A DNA stretch of 64,000 nt. It comes from Bacteroidota bacterium. GTDB lineage: Bacteria; Bacteroidota; Ignavibacteria; Kryptoniales; JAKASW01. This document shows, piece by piece, positions 1 to 10,412 of the stretch. The position numbers were made by a program, and so were the translations under genes. The stretch lies in contig JAKAGT010000008.1 in the NCBI GenBank assembly GCA_021825585.1, positions 100,184-164,183 on the forward strand, in the 5' to 3' direction. Within the stretch, counting starts at the first letter, position 1. Each line of letters starts with the position of its first letter. Below the pieces are notes generated by a model that saw nothing but the letters and a program-made list of their open reading frames with translations, was not told the origin of the DNA and made no database searches.

Positions 1-1139
1 TCACATGTTATCCCACATACGGTGGAAGCGGCGTTGTCGCGACCGAATTGGGCAAGGCACTTGCTTTGCGGGGCCATCAGATTCACTTCATCAGCTATTC
101 GCTGCCGGCAAGACTGGACAACTTTGCCGGAGACGTCTTTTATCACGAAGTCGAGATGTCACAGTACCCGCTGTTCGATTTTCCGCTGTACACCGACTCG
201 CTCGCCAGCAAAATGGTCGACGTGGCGAAGTATCATGACCTTGACGTCCTGCACGTTCACTACGCAATTCCGCATGCAACAAGCGCATTCGTGGCGAAGC
301 AGATACTCGCTCCTACGAAGGACATCAAAGTAATCACGACCCTTCACGGCACCGACGTTACGCTCGTCGGGCTCGAACCGAGCTTCCTGCCCCTCGTCAA
401 ATTCTCGATAGAACAGAGCGACTATGTTACGTCTGTTTCCAGATTCCTTCAGATGAAAACGTACACCATGTACAACATCGACAAGGAGATTGAAGTCATT
501 CCGAATTTCGTGGACACACAGAAGTTCATCCGCCGGAAGGATTGCCAGTTCAGGGAGCGCATCGCGCCGAACGGGGAGAAGATAATGGTTCACGTGTCCA
601 ACTTCAGGCCCGTCAAAAGAGTCCCCGACACCATTCGCATCTTCGACATCGTAAGAAAGTCAGTCCCCAGCAAGCTTGTGCTTGTCGGAGACGGCCCCGA
701 CAGATCTGAATCGGAAAGGCTCACCCGGGAACTCGGCATTTCTGAAGATGTGAAATTTCTCGGCAAGCAGACTCTCCTGCCGGAAATACTATCGGCATCA
801 GACTTAATGCTGATGCCCAGCCAGTCTGAAAGCTTCGGCCTTTCGGCCCTCGAAGCCATGTCGTGCAGCGTACCGGTTGTATCCTCAAGCACAGGCGGCC
901 TGCCCGAGCTGGTTCTTCACGGCGAAACCGGGTTCATTGCTGAAATAGGCGACGTCAACAGGATGGCAAAATACGCGATTGACCTGCTGAGCGACGAAAG
1001 AAAGTGGCAGTTGTTCAGCCAGAATTCGAGAAAGCGCGCCGAGGACAAATTCAATGTTGAGCAGATCATACCGCTTTATGAAAGGCTGTATGAGAGAGCG
1101 ATAAGCGAAACGAGAGAAATCTCCGTCAGCGCCAAGTAA
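1..1139 (+). CDS. bshA: N-acetyl-alpha-D-glucosaminyl L-malate synthase BshA (5' end missing)
   Basis: GT4-family glycosyltransferase that joins GlcNAc from UDP-GlcNAc to L-malate, the first step of bacillithiol synthesis in the cytoplasm. The reading frame is open from base 3 and reads CYPTYGGSGVVATELGKALA, the N-terminal glycine-rich stretch of BshA, so the gene enters the window already open and probably only about 6-8 codons are missing. A TTG at 48 is therefore not the start. The C-terminal half carries the GT4 donor-site pattern SESFGLSALEAM followed by PVVSSSTGGLPE. It converges on tamB with 124 bp between them. Family is clear; the malate acceptor is inferred from similarity to BshA rather than other GT4 enzymes. 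Confidence 0.9.
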   Translation, partial: TCYPTYGGSGVVATELGKALALRGHQIHFISYSLPARLDNFAGDVFYHEVEMSQYPLFDFPLYTDSLASKMVDVAKYHDLDVLHVHYAIPHATSAFVAKQILAPTKDIKVITTLHGTDVTLVGLEPSFLPLVKFSIEQSDYVTSVSRFLQMKTYTMYNIDKEIEVIPNFVDTQKFIRRKDCQFRERIAPNGEKIMVHVSNFRPVKRVPDTIRIFDIVRKSVPSKLVLVGDGPDRSESERLTRELGISEDVKFLGKQTLLPEILSASDLMLMPSQSESFGLSALEAMSCSVPVVSSSTGGLPELVLHGETGFIAEIGDVNRMAKYAIDLLSDERKWQLFSQNSRKRAEDKFNVEQIIPLYERLYERAISETREISVSAK

Positions 1140-1196
1140 ATCCATTCCGTCTGATAGCTTCAAGCGCCGCCCGCCTCAAGGTGCTTGCTTTAATCA

Positions 1197-1231
1197 ATGC
1201 CGGCAGTCGCGATCTCTAGAGCGGCCGGCAT
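1197..1231. terminator. stem-loop between convergent genes
   Basis: ATGCCGGC (1197-1204) and GCCGGCAT (1224-1231) form a perfect 8-bp stem with a 19-nt loop, between the convergent ends of bshA and tamB. There is no clear T run on either side, so a role as a bidirectional terminator is inferred from position only. Confidence 0.4.
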
Positions 1232-1263
1232 ATACCCATACAATATCCCGTTAGACTGAGTTT

Positions 1264-4200
1264 TCAGAAACTCAACTGATAGAAGAGCCTCAGCATGTTT
1301 ATCGTCTCCCGCTGATAATAATAGCGGTTGTTCAGTGAGACGCGCCTCGATAATTGCAGGTAGAGGCGATTTCCAAGTATGCTTGCAAGAGGATAGTCCA
1401 CGCTAACATCAGTATTATTTATATCGCTGAAGACTTGTCCCCCCACTTTGATGACGGCATTTCCGAATTGCGTAGTGATGTTCACATCGGGAGAGAGAAC
1501 CGATGACGGATTGTAGCGCGCCTCCACACTCCGAATAAATGAGAATTCCCTGCTCAGGAGACTTGTCAGAGCTCCCGATAACAGGGATGAACCAAGCCCT
1601 GCACCCGCCTGTGCAACCAGGTTGTCCGCGGCGTTCTGTTTCTGAGAAGAGGTCAACTGGTCTTCGAATTCATTGAACAGGATGAACGAAATTGCATTCG
1701 TCTGCGGGTCGCGGTGGAACGGACTGTTGTCGACTGTCATCGAAATGTCGACGCTTGGCTGATTGAAAGTACCGGTCATTTTCAATTGAACTACGACAAC
1801 CTGCGGTCGCGTGCTGGAGGTGTCGGCATAGTGATATCCCTGATACTGCGCCGTTATATCGAGAATGGGATTCAACGGGACGCCGGTGAAATGGAGTTTG
1901 CCTGAGGCGGAAAACTGCCTGCCGTAGAAGTCATAGTAAGAATTATCCATGATGCTTACATCTCCGGTGAGCTCCATCGCCCCGGAGAGGTTTGAGAGGG
2001 CCAACCGCCCACCCAGGACCGCATCCAGCTCCTCACTGGTTGCCTGGTCGAATATCATCCTGAGATTCACGTTATCCTTCGTTTCGACCTTCACGTTGTA
2101 TTTGAGGCTGTCAAGGATGCTTCCTGAAGAAGCTGATTGTTGGGCGACCGTCGGGCTGGTCACATGGTTTTCTTCCGCCGACCTTGCGGAAGTGTCTACG
2201 GGAAAATGGTAAATTATTCCCTGCGAGGCGATATTTTCACTGCTTGACATCGGCATCAGCGTCAAATTGCCACTCGGAATAATAGTACCCTCGAACAAGG
2301 GTCTCGAGAGGCTGCCCTTGAGTTTCAGTCCTTCCGGTCCGGCTTCCACTACCGCGGTTCCGTAAATGCCCTGTATACTCCGCATTATGGTAGAGTTCAA
2401 CACCAACAATGAGCCACGAAAGCCGATATCAAACTGCTCGATAGTGTTGTTCCCGATAACAAGGGACCCGTCCGCTTCCATCGTGCCCCCCCTTCGTGCA
2501 TTCCAGATGTACAAGGGAGAAAGCATCAGGTTGTTCCCGTGCCCCGCTATAGTTCCGTTGAACCTGTAATTGATCTCGTTTGCGGTAAGGCGTATTCGCC
2601 CGTCGCTGACCGAGACTTTCCCCGTGAGATCTGGCGACGAATACCTGCCGCCAAGTACCATGTTTCCTGATATGGTTGCGCCGAAATCCTCTACCCCTGC
2701 CAGGAATGGTGTGAGGAAAGAAATGTCCAGAGAATCTGCCGTAAGATCTAAATTGAGATCTTTCGTCGAGTTGGCGGAGAGGGGTATTGTACCGTGCAGC
2801 ATAAGAGCGTATCTGGCGGAATCAAGCTCCTTCGACAATTGGACAGAGAGTGCCATGAAAGATCCGTCGAGATTTACCCTCCCGCTCACTAGTTTTGACT
2901 TTTCACCGTTATACTCCACGTTGCTCCCGCTGAAACCGACGGACACTACCGTGCCGCCTAGCGAGTCGGTCACCTCGGCATCTCCGCTTACTCTACCCTT
3001 TACCTTCAGTGTGTTCGTGTCAAGCCTTGCGAGCCGCTGGAGTGAAGCAAGCCCGAAATCCTTGAAGTTGAAATGCAGATTTGCCCCCGTCTGCAGCGAA
3101 TAGCTCCCTTCCACCTTAACATTTGAGTCGGAGTAATTGCCTTCATCTTTCATACCTGCGGAGAAATCTGCCGGAGATATTTTGAATACCTCCGGGTAAT
3201 ATACAAGGTGAACGGGAGCAAGGCTGTTCAGGGACAATCCATAGAGTTTTCCCAACACTGTACTGGCCGTAATATCGAACGAGTCTGCATCGACCCTTGC
3301 GAGCGCCTCAACGTAGAACTCAATTGACGTATCCACCCTGCCTAATGCTGAGATCGAAAGAGAATTCTGCCCGGAAGAATCCCCGGAAGAATAATCCACT
3401 CTCAGAATCTTAGCATTCAGTTTCGTCTGATTTACGTCGAGATCTTCGAAACTGGCGTTCGCGGACCACACGCCAGAATCCCAGACTGAAAGCCTGTTGT
3501 CCGATTTTATATCGAACTGTGCGCTGATGTGCGAAGCATCCAGATGGAGCGAATCCTGAACGACAGCGATCGTGTCTGCCGCCACTGAGCCTCTCATGGT
3601 AAATCGTCCGTTCTCAGACTTCACCTTCAGGTGTGCTTCCGGATCGCCGTTCAGCTCGATGTTTCCGATAAGTTTGCCCAGAAGCCGTGCATCCTTTACC
3701 TTCACGGTCATGTCGGCATTCAAATTCGGAATCCCGGCAACATCTTGATAAACACTGTCGCTCTTCCCCGTGACCCGCGAACTTATTCTGTCGGCCAGAA
3801 CCAACAAGATCTTCGACAGCTGAATCGGAAACTCGTGAGGCACAAAGTCTCCGCTCGCCTGAGCGTCCAGAAACGGGGAATTAATCTGCAGCTTCTTGTT
3901 TTCCCTTTGTGTATTCAGCTCCGCTGTTATCAGAGAGTTGTTCAGAGGAAAATCACCGAGCGAGGCACGTTCCGTGAGAAAGGAAATCTGCGTACTGAGT
4001 GAGTCGGGATTGAAACCATTGCCGACCAACATCAGGTTCCCCGTCAGGTTTCCTTCAAGCGTCGGCAGGTGAATGAAAGGAGCGGGATCAAACTCCGCGA
4101 GTCCTATTTCACCGGAATAAGTCCCGCTGGCGAAATTGACACCCCCTTCCCCATTCATATTGCCTTTCGACGTAAGCATATCCAACCGCACTCTCAGGCT

Positions 4201-5640
4201 ATCCCGCAATGATGCAGCTTCCAGGGCAATTTTCCGGATAGTAGTATGGTCATAGCTTGACGAATCAACGGCGAGCTCGATCTTTCCGTCGGGTAATGTC
4301 AGGTTGTTCGATTGAAAGGAAAAGGTCGCCTTCCCGGTCAGCTGAGTTTTCAGGTTGGACCGGGGCAGAATTCTTGCAAGATCCACCCCATGGAAGTCCA
4401 ATGTTCCGTCATAAGCACCCGAGTGGATGCGTGCATCCCCTGACACCTGGGTCTCTGCGTTTTTCAGATGCACCGCGACTTTCAGGTCTCTTGGAACTCC
4501 CTCCACCTTGCCGTCAACCTGCATCGAATTGAGCCCACTCAAGTCGGGGACTCCGAGGCCATTCAACAAGGCAGACACTTCAGCCATATTAACCCCGCTG
4601 TTGTCCACATTGACTCTCAGGCCGATCGACGGCTCGGATACATTGTAGAATGTCGCGGTGGCGGGCACATAGGAACTGTCAGTCTTCAGAAGAAATTGTT
4701 TGAGGTGCAGAGTGTCGAGGCTTCCGCTTGCAAAGAGCGAAACGTCGCACTTCGATACCGGATCGAGGGGCAGGTCGATAAATTTCTCCACGTCTACGAG
4801 ACCGACGTTCCTTGCGTGAAGGTTCACCGTGAAATGCCTTTGCCTGATGTGTCCGACATTAAGCGAATCCAGCAGGTTCTGTCCGATCAATGCGACGTCG
4901 GCGTGGACAGAAGTCGAATCCGAAATCAGCCTGAAGCCCGACAGTTCTGTGCCATCCTGAGATGTGTACAGGTTGAATCTCAACGAATCGACTCTGAAAC
5001 CGGGACGCAGCAAAGACAAGGAGACGTTCCGAATATTAGCTGTAAGGCTGCTCCCGGAAAGGATCGCAGATCCGCTCACGTCTAAGTTTTCCACCCTGAA
5101 ATCGGAAGGATCAAAAGGCCGCTGGCGGACTGAGTCCCGTAAGACTTCAGGCGCCGCTCGCCCACCGAGGTTCGTGGAATCGAAGAGAGAGAATTCCCCC
5201 CCCCTGATTCCCACCGACTTCAAGAGTATTGTCCAGTCGAATTTCCCCTGAGATTTCGAAACGGCTTTTGAAATACGATCAATGTTGTAGGTACCGTCCT
5301 TGTACCTTGTCAGATAGAAATGGGGATTCACCAGCCTGACGTTCGTGAGATCGATGGTCTTCGTAATCAGGGAGAGTGGAAAGTGGGAAATCTCGATAGT
5401 GTCGACAGAGATGATGCGGTCCCTCTGATAATAGAGAGCTGCACCGTCTATAGTAAATGAGCCAAGGACACTTCCATGAATCTCTCCAAGATAAAGGCGG
5501 GCATTGGTTTGATCGTTAACAACTGATGTAAGGATGTCCCGTAACTCGTCGTTGAAGAACCGGGTATACGAAACCAGATAGATCAACACCGGAAAGGAGA
5601 TCAGGAATACGAATATCGGGAAAAAAAACTTCTTGGGCAT
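1264..5640 (-). CDS. tamB: TamB-family translocation/assembly module protein (DUF490)
   Basis: 1458-residue AsmA/TamB-like protein of the envelope, thought to bridge inner and outer membrane and help outer-membrane protein or lipid traffic. One N-terminal membrane anchor (about residues 5-25, rich in F, V, I, L) is followed by a very long beta-rich region of repeated LTG/SG/DG strands typical of repeating beta-groove proteins, and by a conserved C-terminal TamB domain with NAISFILFNEF and a final strand region ending LFYQLSF. Length fits TamB proteins of Bacteroidota (about 1400-1700). ATG at 5640 lies 14 bp after rfaE2, so it is probably co-transcribed with the rfaE genes. No BamA/TamA-like partner lies next to it. 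Confidence 0.85.
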   Translation of the reverse strand: MPKKFFFPIFVFLISFPVLIYLVSYTRFFNDELRDILTSVVNDQTNARLYLGEIHGSVLGSFTIDGAALYYQRDRIISVDTIEISHFPLSLITKTIDLTNVRLVNPHFYLTRYKDGTYNIDRISKAVSKSQGKFDWTILLKSVGIRGGEFSLFDSTNLGGRAAPEVLRDSVRQRPFDPSDFRVENLDVSGSAILSGSSLTANIRNVSLSLLRPGFRVDSLRFNLYTSQDGTELSGFRLISDSTSVHADVALIGQNLLDSLNVGHIRQRHFTVNLHARNVGLVDVEKFIDLPLDPVSKCDVSLFASGSLDTLHLKQFLLKTDSSYVPATATFYNVSEPSIGLRVNVDNSGVNMAEVSALLNGLGVPDLSGLNSMQVDGKVEGVPRDLKVAVHLKNAETQVSGDARIHSGAYDGTLDFHGVDLARILPRSNLKTQLTGKATFSFQSNNLTLPDGKIELAVDSSSYDHTTIRKIALEAASLRDSLRVRLDMLTSKGNMNGEGGVNFASGTYSGEIGLAEFDPAPFIHLPTLEGNLTGNLMLVGNGFNPDSLSTQISFLTERASLGDFPLNNSLITAELNTQRENKKLQINSPFLDAQASGDFVPHEFPIQLSKILLVLADRISSRVTGKSDSVYQDVAGIPNLNADMTVKVKDARLLGKLIGNIELNGDPEAHLKVKSENGRFTMRGSVAADTIAVVQDSLHLDASHISAQFDIKSDNRLSVWDSGVWSANASFEDLDVNQTKLNAKILRVDYSSGDSSGQNSLSISALGRVDTSIEFYVEALARVDADSFDITASTVLGKLYGLSLNSLAPVHLVYYPEVFKISPADFSAGMKDEGNYSDSNVKVEGSYSLQTGANLHFNFKDFGLASLQRLARLDTNTLKVKGRVSGDAEVTDSLGGTVVSVGFSGSNVEYNGEKSKLVSGRVNLDGSFMALSVQLSKELDSARYALMLHGTIPLSANSTKDLNLDLTADSLDISFLTPFLAGVEDFGATISGNMVLGGRYSSPDLTGKVSVSDGRIRLTANEINYRFNGTIAGHGNNLMLSPLYIWNARRGGTMEADGSLVIGNNTIEQFDIGFRGSLLVLNSTIMRSIQGIYGTAVVEAGPEGLKLKGSLSRPLFEGTIIPSGNLTLMPMSSSENIASQGIIYHFPVDTSARSAEENHVTSPTVAQQSASSGSILDSLKYNVKVETKDNVNLRMIFDQATSEELDAVLGGRLALSNLSGAMELTGDVSIMDNSYYDFYGRQFSASGKLHFTGVPLNPILDITAQYQGYHYADTSSTRPQVVVVQLKMTGTFNQPSVDISMTVDNSPFHRDPQTNAISFILFNEFEDQLTSSQKQNAADNLVAQAGAGLGSSLLSGALTSLLSREFSFIRSVEARYNPSSVLSPDVNITTQFGNAVIKVGGQVFSDINNTDVSVDYPLASILGNRLYLQLSRRVSLNNRYYYQRETINMLRLFYQLSF

Positions 5641-5654
5641 TATCAGGTTCCGCC

Positions 5655-6137
5655 TCAGCCGGAGTGCATGACCTCGACGATCCTTTTGATGATGTTCGTG
5701 GTTGATTTACCATCCAGGTATTTCATGGTGACCACCTTGCCGCCCCGCGCCTCGACAATATCCCTGCCCACCACATCTTCCGCTTTCCAATCGGCACCCT
5801 TGACCAACACGTCCGGCTGCAGGAGCTTTATGGTTTCATATGGGGTGTCTTCATTAAAGATGCAGACATAATCCACGCTCTTGAGGTTGGCGACGACAAA
5901 GGAGCGGTCCGTTTCACCGATTATCGGCCGCTTCGGACCCTTTATCCTGTGCACGCTTTCGTCCCCGTTTATCGCCACGACCAGAACGTCTCCAAGTTCC
6001 CTGGCCCGCCGGAGGTAGTCGACATGGCCGATATGAACTATATCGAAGACCCCGTTTGTAAATACAATTTTCTTTCCGCCTTTTTGAAGTTTCCGCAGTA
6101 TCGTCGCCAGCTCTTCGCGCTTCAGAATATTAGACAT
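5655..6137 (-). CDS. rfaE2: D-glycero-beta-D-manno-heptose 1-phosphate adenylyltransferase
   Basis: 160-residue nucleotidyltransferase that makes ADP-heptose from heptose 1-phosphate for LPS core. The cytidylyltransferase signature is present: FTNGVFDIVHIGHVDYL with HIGH at residues 35-38, then PDVLVKGADW and a C-terminal DGKSTTNIIKRI. The open frame runs back to 6242, but the ATG at 6137 is chosen because AGGAG lies just upstream and the family starts here; the longer version would overlap the previous gene. It stands 23 bp after rfaE1, so heptose kinase and adenylyltransferase are two separate proteins instead of the fused HldE of enterobacteria. Confidence 0.92.
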   Translation of the reverse strand: MSNILKREELATILRKLQKGGKKIVFTNGVFDIVHIGHVDYLRRARELGDVLVVAINGDESVHRIKGPKRPIIGETDRSFVVANLKSVDYVCIFNEDTPYETIKLLQPDVLVKGADWKAEDVVGRDIVEARGGKVVTMKYLDGKSTTNIIKRIVEVMHSG

Positions 6138-6160
6138 CAGATTACTCCTGGGTAAACCTG

Positions 6161-7165
6161 CTAGAGCAGTGATTTCGAGTCGTTGAGTACTTCCGTAAAC
6201 AGCCGGTCTTTGTCGACCGGTGCGATGCCAACCTCGCCGCAAACAATGCCGCCCGCGTGATTGGCTATGGCAGCCGCTTCCTTAACGCTGGCACCCGACA
6301 CCAGGGCAACTGTAAGCGCGGAAATTACCGTGTCGCCTGCACCCGACACGTCGGCGACCTTTCTTGCCTTCGTGGGAAAGTGAGTCGGGCTCCCGTCACC
6401 CTCGACAAGCGTCATACCCTTCTCGCCGCGGGTGAGGAGAACGTTCTCACATTGCAGCCGATTCAACAGCTCCCTTGCGGCCTTCACGGCATCTTCATCC
6501 GATCCCGCAGGGAGACCAAGTGCACCCTCAGCCTCCTTTCTGTTCGGCTTGAAGAGTGTGACCTGTTTATACTCGAAAAAGTTGGCTTGCTTTGGATCGA
6601 CACTTATCACTTTATCTTTGCTTCGGGCCATGCCGATCACATCAGAAAGCAGATCCTTCGTCAGCATCCCTTTGTTGTAGTCTTCCAGGAGCACCGCATC
6701 AATCTCACCCGACATCGAATTCAAAATCTCCATTACGCGGCGCCGTATCTTCCCGTCAATTCCCCTGCTCACTTCATAGTCCATCCTTACAACATGCTGA
6801 CTGTGGGCGATCACCCTCGTCTTAACAGTCGTCGGCCTGTCCTGGTCCGTGATAATGCCCTCTTTGGACAGCCCCATCTCGTCCAGGATGTGCCTGATCT
6901 TTTCGCCGGCCTCATCCTGGCCGACGATGCCGAACAAAACCGGTTCCGCACCGAGCGACTTTATATTGTTTGCGACGTTCGCCGCTCCGCCGAGGCGGGC
7001 AGACTCGCTGTCTACCTGCAGTACTGGAACGGGTGCCTCCGGGGAAATGCGAGAGACGCTCCCCCACACGTATTTGTCAAGCATCAAGTCGCCGAGAACC
7101 ACGACTCTTTTACCACTGAAATTATCGAAGAGAGACTTCAATCTCTCAGGCTTGAAACCACTCAA
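6161..7165 (-). CDS. rfaE1: D-glycero-beta-D-manno-heptose-7-phosphate kinase
   Basis: 334-residue PfkB/ribokinase-type sugar kinase that phosphorylates heptose 7-phosphate at C1 in ADP-heptose synthesis. Visible motifs: GGAANVAN at residues 59-66 (substrate lid side), and DVSGAGDTV with GAGD at 275-278, where the last Asp is the catalytic base. The start is TTG at 7165, preceded by GGAG at 7 nt; no ATG fits the family start. It is first of the rfaE1-rfaE2-tamB group, and works with the heptosyltransferase at 21343-22383. Confidence 0.92.
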   Translation of the reverse strand: MSGFKPERLKSLFDNFSGKRVVVLGDLMLDKYVWGSVSRISPEAPVPVLQVDSESARLGGAANVANNIKSLGAEPVLFGIVGQDEAGEKIRHILDEMGLSKEGIITDQDRPTTVKTRVIAHSQHVVRMDYEVSRGIDGKIRRRVMEILNSMSGEIDAVLLEDYNKGMLTKDLLSDVIGMARSKDKVISVDPKQANFFEYKQVTLFKPNRKEAEGALGLPAGSDEDAVKAARELLNRLQCENVLLTRGEKGMTLVEGDGSPTHFPTKARKVADVSGAGDTVISALTVALVSGASVKEAAAIANHAGGIVCGEVGIAPVDKDRLFTEVLNDSKSLL

Positions 7166-7412
7166 CAGAAATCTCCATTTTTCTGTAATTTACGGCTGTC
7201 GCGAGTTAAGAGCAATTGCATTCTGCAACACGAACGCCAGAATATGGCGCCAAATCGCCCGATCTCTCCGGAGTGCTGCATGGATCAACGGGGTGGAAAT
7301 GTCATAGCGCCATTGGAAGCTCAGTTAAGGCTTCCAGACTTCATCAGTGCACCGCTCTGTTGCAGGGATTAAGCAGAACGGCACCCGCGCATGACCTGTC
7401 TGCCAGTGTTGC

Positions 7413-10412
7413 CTAGCCGATTACCTCATGGACTGTACTCAGAAGCTTCTCTCCGGTGAACGGTTTGCTCATGAATGAATCTGCGAGCTCGAAGAATGGC
7501 CCGGTGATCTCTTCCTGCAAACCGCTTGTCGCAATTATCTTCACTTCCGCCCTGATTCGTTTCAATGCGGGGATTGCCGCTTTGCCATCCATGACAGGCA
7601 TCATGTTGTCGATGATAATTGCCCGCACATTGCCCATATTTTTGACAAAAGCCGCGATTGCCTCCGCCCCATCCCCGGCGACAATGACCTGATATCCGTA
7701 GGCTTCCAGAGTTGCCCTGGCGATTTCGCGAATGGAAGACTCGTCATCTACAACCAGAATCATTTCCCCGTGGCCGACATATTGGTCAGCACTCGACTCG
7801 AGCGGGGAAACCGTTTCAACCTTCTCCGAAGCAGGAAGATACACTTTGAATGTGCTGCCAAAATTTACCTCACTCGATACGGTTATAAATCCGCCGTTTC
7901 CTTTGACGAGTGCAACTGCCGTAGATAGGCCCAGTCCAGTTCCTTGACCGAGTGCTTTTGTCGTGAAAAACGGCTCGAATATTTTGTCGAGCAGCCCCGG
8001 CGGGATCCCTGTACCCGTGTCCGTAACGGATATGACTACATACTTTCCGGGTTTCGCATCGATACTTACCTGATTGCAATTCTCGCCAAGCGTTTGGTTC
8101 TCTGCCCCGATCGTTAAGGTCCCCCCTTCCGGCATGGCATCTCTCGCATTCAAGCAGAGGTTCAGAATGATCTGGTGGATATGGGTCGCGTCTCCCATAA
8201 CGGTCCATAAATTTCTGGAGATAGACTGTTCAAAGCGAATTGACTTTGGAAAGGTGGCGCCTGCAATGTTGACCACTTCCCCCAGTATGTGTCGGGGTTG
8301 GAGGACTATCCTCTCCCCTCCAGCTCCCCGGCCGAACATCAATATCTGACGTATCATGTCCGATCCGCGCTGGGCGCTGGACTCCATCGTCTGGAGTATT
8401 TCGAGACTTTGCGGATCCCCCGATCCCAGCTTCAATGTCCTGATAGACATCATGATTGGTGAGAGCACATTGTTGAGGTCGTGAGCAATCCCACCGGCGA
8501 GGGCGCCGATGCTCTCGAGCCGCTGGGCTCGTATGAACTGGGCCTCCAGTTTCTTCTTCTCAGTCACGTCGGTGCAAACCATCATGATGGACTTTGATAT
8601 TCCAATGCTGTCTGTCAGCAGCTTGCACCGGCAATCCAGGATTATTTCGACACCCCTTCGGTCACGCGCCTTCGTCTCGCCCGCCCACTCGCCATCTTCT
8701 CTCACCGTCCCGGCAATCTCGAGGATCTGGCGCGGCTCGACATCCTTCAGAATGTCTCCCAGTTTCCTGCCGAGAGTCTCTTCGGAGCTCCATCCGAACA
8801 TGCGGGAAGCTCCTTCATTCCAGTATGTCACAAGCCCGTCAACCGTTTCCAGAATAATCGCATCCTGCGATCTGTTGAGCAATGCCGCCTGTTCCCTGAT
8901 TTTTTCTTCTGACTGCTTGTGCTCGATTGCAGCGGCAATTTGTCCCGATAACAGAGACAGGAGTTCTTTTTCCGAATCACCAAACCTGACATCTTGTGAA
9001 AAATTCTGGATGCCAAGCACCCCTACCGTTCCGGAGGCCGTCTTCAACGGAACAGCTACCCAATCGAGGGGCATCATCTGATTCCTTTCGGATTTCCCCT
9101 TATCTACTCGCCGAAGCATTTCATGGACAGTCAAAGCCGAAGGTCCGCTGTTCATCATGACCTGTTCGTTGAACGCATTGAACCCGGGTTGGTCCTCCGG
9201 CAGATCGTAGGACTCATTGACATAATACGGACAAACGAACGAGCCGGTCAAAGCATCGCGAAGGACGACGTAGAAATTTCTCGATGGCACTAGTTCGCTC
9301 ATCACATCCCGGATCGCTCCGCAGAGGTCCGTAAGGTTCTCAGAGGCGCGCGTGACTTCGGAGAGCCTATACAGAACGCCTTGAAGCGCTTCAGAGCGCC
9401 GCCTTTCTGTCATGTCTCTTGCAACCCCGACGAATCCGACAACCTGTCCGGCCTCTGCAACGACGGTCATCGACAGGTTCATTGGTACCTTCTTGCCGTT
9501 TTTAGAAAACACGTCTACATCGATGACCGTTTCGTCTTCCTTCCCGATGAGCGCAAGGTCTCTGTAAGAACTTATGATTTCCTTCTGATCGGTGATTTCC
9601 ATCAGGTTCTTGCCCGCCAAATCTCCACTCTCATATCCGAGTGTGGCGGCGGAACCGCCGCGAACAAGCTGAATGTTCAGATTATCATCCATCCGGAGAA
9701 GAACATCGCTCATGAACGTCAATGCCGACTTCATGGCATCGAGCGCTGTATTCACGATTATCCTGTGCCTGAAGACGAAGTACAACGAGGCCACCAAAGA
9801 TATCAGGGAAGTGAATATGTACGGTTCGTTGCTGCCTGGAAAGAATGCAGAGAATATCGACTCGGTGAACGGGCCGGGGAGCAGGAGGAGCAGCATCGCA
9901 AACCCGGCTACGATCAGGTTCCCCTTCATCCCCTTATCGGTAAAACCCTTCAGGAGTGTAAAAAGCAAAGCGATACCTATGCTGAACGCAACCGACATCC
10001 ATATTACAAGAAAGAGAGAACCGTTGACGGAGAATCCAGCCCCGCCGATTACCGGCTTGGGGATAAGCCCGAGGAGTTCAAGAGTGTAACTGAAAAGACC
10101 GGCAAAGTAGATCGCAAAGATCGCGAGAGGAGGGTGCAGCAGCTCCTCGCGCCGGACCATGATGATCATAAAATGAAGGAAGAAAAACGGAAATACCGCG
10201 AAGAGAAACGCCCCGACGGAGCTCAATACGGCAGCACCTGTCCGGGACGCGACTACCGCCGCTAATAGACCGGTCGCCCCGAATAAAATAAGGCAGGCGA
10301 CTAAGAAGAGATAAAACTTCACCACGACGCTCCTGGGCGCCTTGAAGTAGATAATCAGGGCGAGGAGTAGGTTCGCAGCTGCGTAACCGATAGAGACATA
10401 TTCGTATAGCAT
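7413..10412 (-). CDS. membrane-bound hybrid histidine kinase with receiver domain
   Basis: 999 residues. About seven hydrophobic segments span residues 1-215, followed by a PAS domain (about 230-340), GAF (about 345-500), PAS (about 505-620), HisKA with GGIAHDLNN (phospho-His about H644), HATPase with N boxes at about N751/N755 and DTGTGIPP plus GTGLGLS, and a C-terminal receiver with DD at 889-890, phospho-Asp D935 (IIIDNMMP) and K983. ATG at 10412 follows AGGAGG at 7 nt. No response regulator or obvious target gene is next to it, so the signal and output are unknown; it may pass phosphate to a distant partner or act by its own receiver. Confidence 0.9.
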   Translation of the reverse strand: MLYEYVSIGYAAANLLLALIIYFKAPRSVVVKFYLFLVACLILFGATGLLAAVVASRTGAAVLSSVGAFLFAVFPFFFLHFMIIMVRREELLHPPLAIFAIYFAGLFSYTLELLGLIPKPVIGGAGFSVNGSLFLVIWMSVAFSIGIALLFTLLKGFTDKGMKGNLIVAGFAMLLLLLPGPFTESIFSAFFPGSNEPYIFTSLISLVASLYFVFRHRIIVNTALDAMKSALTFMSDVLLRMDDNLNIQLVRGGSAATLGYESGDLAGKNLMEITDQKEIISSYRDLALIGKEDETVIDVDVFSKNGKKVPMNLSMTVVAEAGQVVGFVGVARDMTERRRSEALQGVLYRLSEVTRASENLTDLCGAIRDVMSELVPSRNFYVVLRDALTGSFVCPYYVNESYDLPEDQPGFNAFNEQVMMNSGPSALTVHEMLRRVDKGKSERNQMMPLDWVAVPLKTASGTVGVLGIQNFSQDVRFGDSEKELLSLLSGQIAAAIEHKQSEEKIREQAALLNRSQDAIILETVDGLVTYWNEGASRMFGWSSEETLGRKLGDILKDVEPRQILEIAGTVREDGEWAGETKARDRRGVEIILDCRCKLLTDSIGISKSIMMVCTDVTEKKKLEAQFIRAQRLESIGALAGGIAHDLNNVLSPIMMSIRTLKLGSGDPQSLEILQTMESSAQRGSDMIRQILMFGRGAGGERIVLQPRHILGEVVNIAGATFPKSIRFEQSISRNLWTVMGDATHIHQIILNLCLNARDAMPEGGTLTIGAENQTLGENCNQVSIDAKPGKYVVISVTDTGTGIPPGLLDKIFEPFFTTKALGQGTGLGLSTAVALVKGNGGFITVSSEVNFGSTFKVYLPASEKVETVSPLESSADQYVGHGEMILVVDDESSIREIARATLEAYGYQVIVAGDGAEAIAAFVKNMGNVRAIIIDNMMPVMDGKAAIPALKRIRAEVKIIATSGLQEEITGPFFELADSFMSKPFTGEKLLSTVHEVIG

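Noticed and set aside
5655..6242. Longer version of rfaE2 with start at 6242
   Set aside because: The extra 35 residues are unlike the family, overlap rfaE1, and a good ribosome site stands before 6137.
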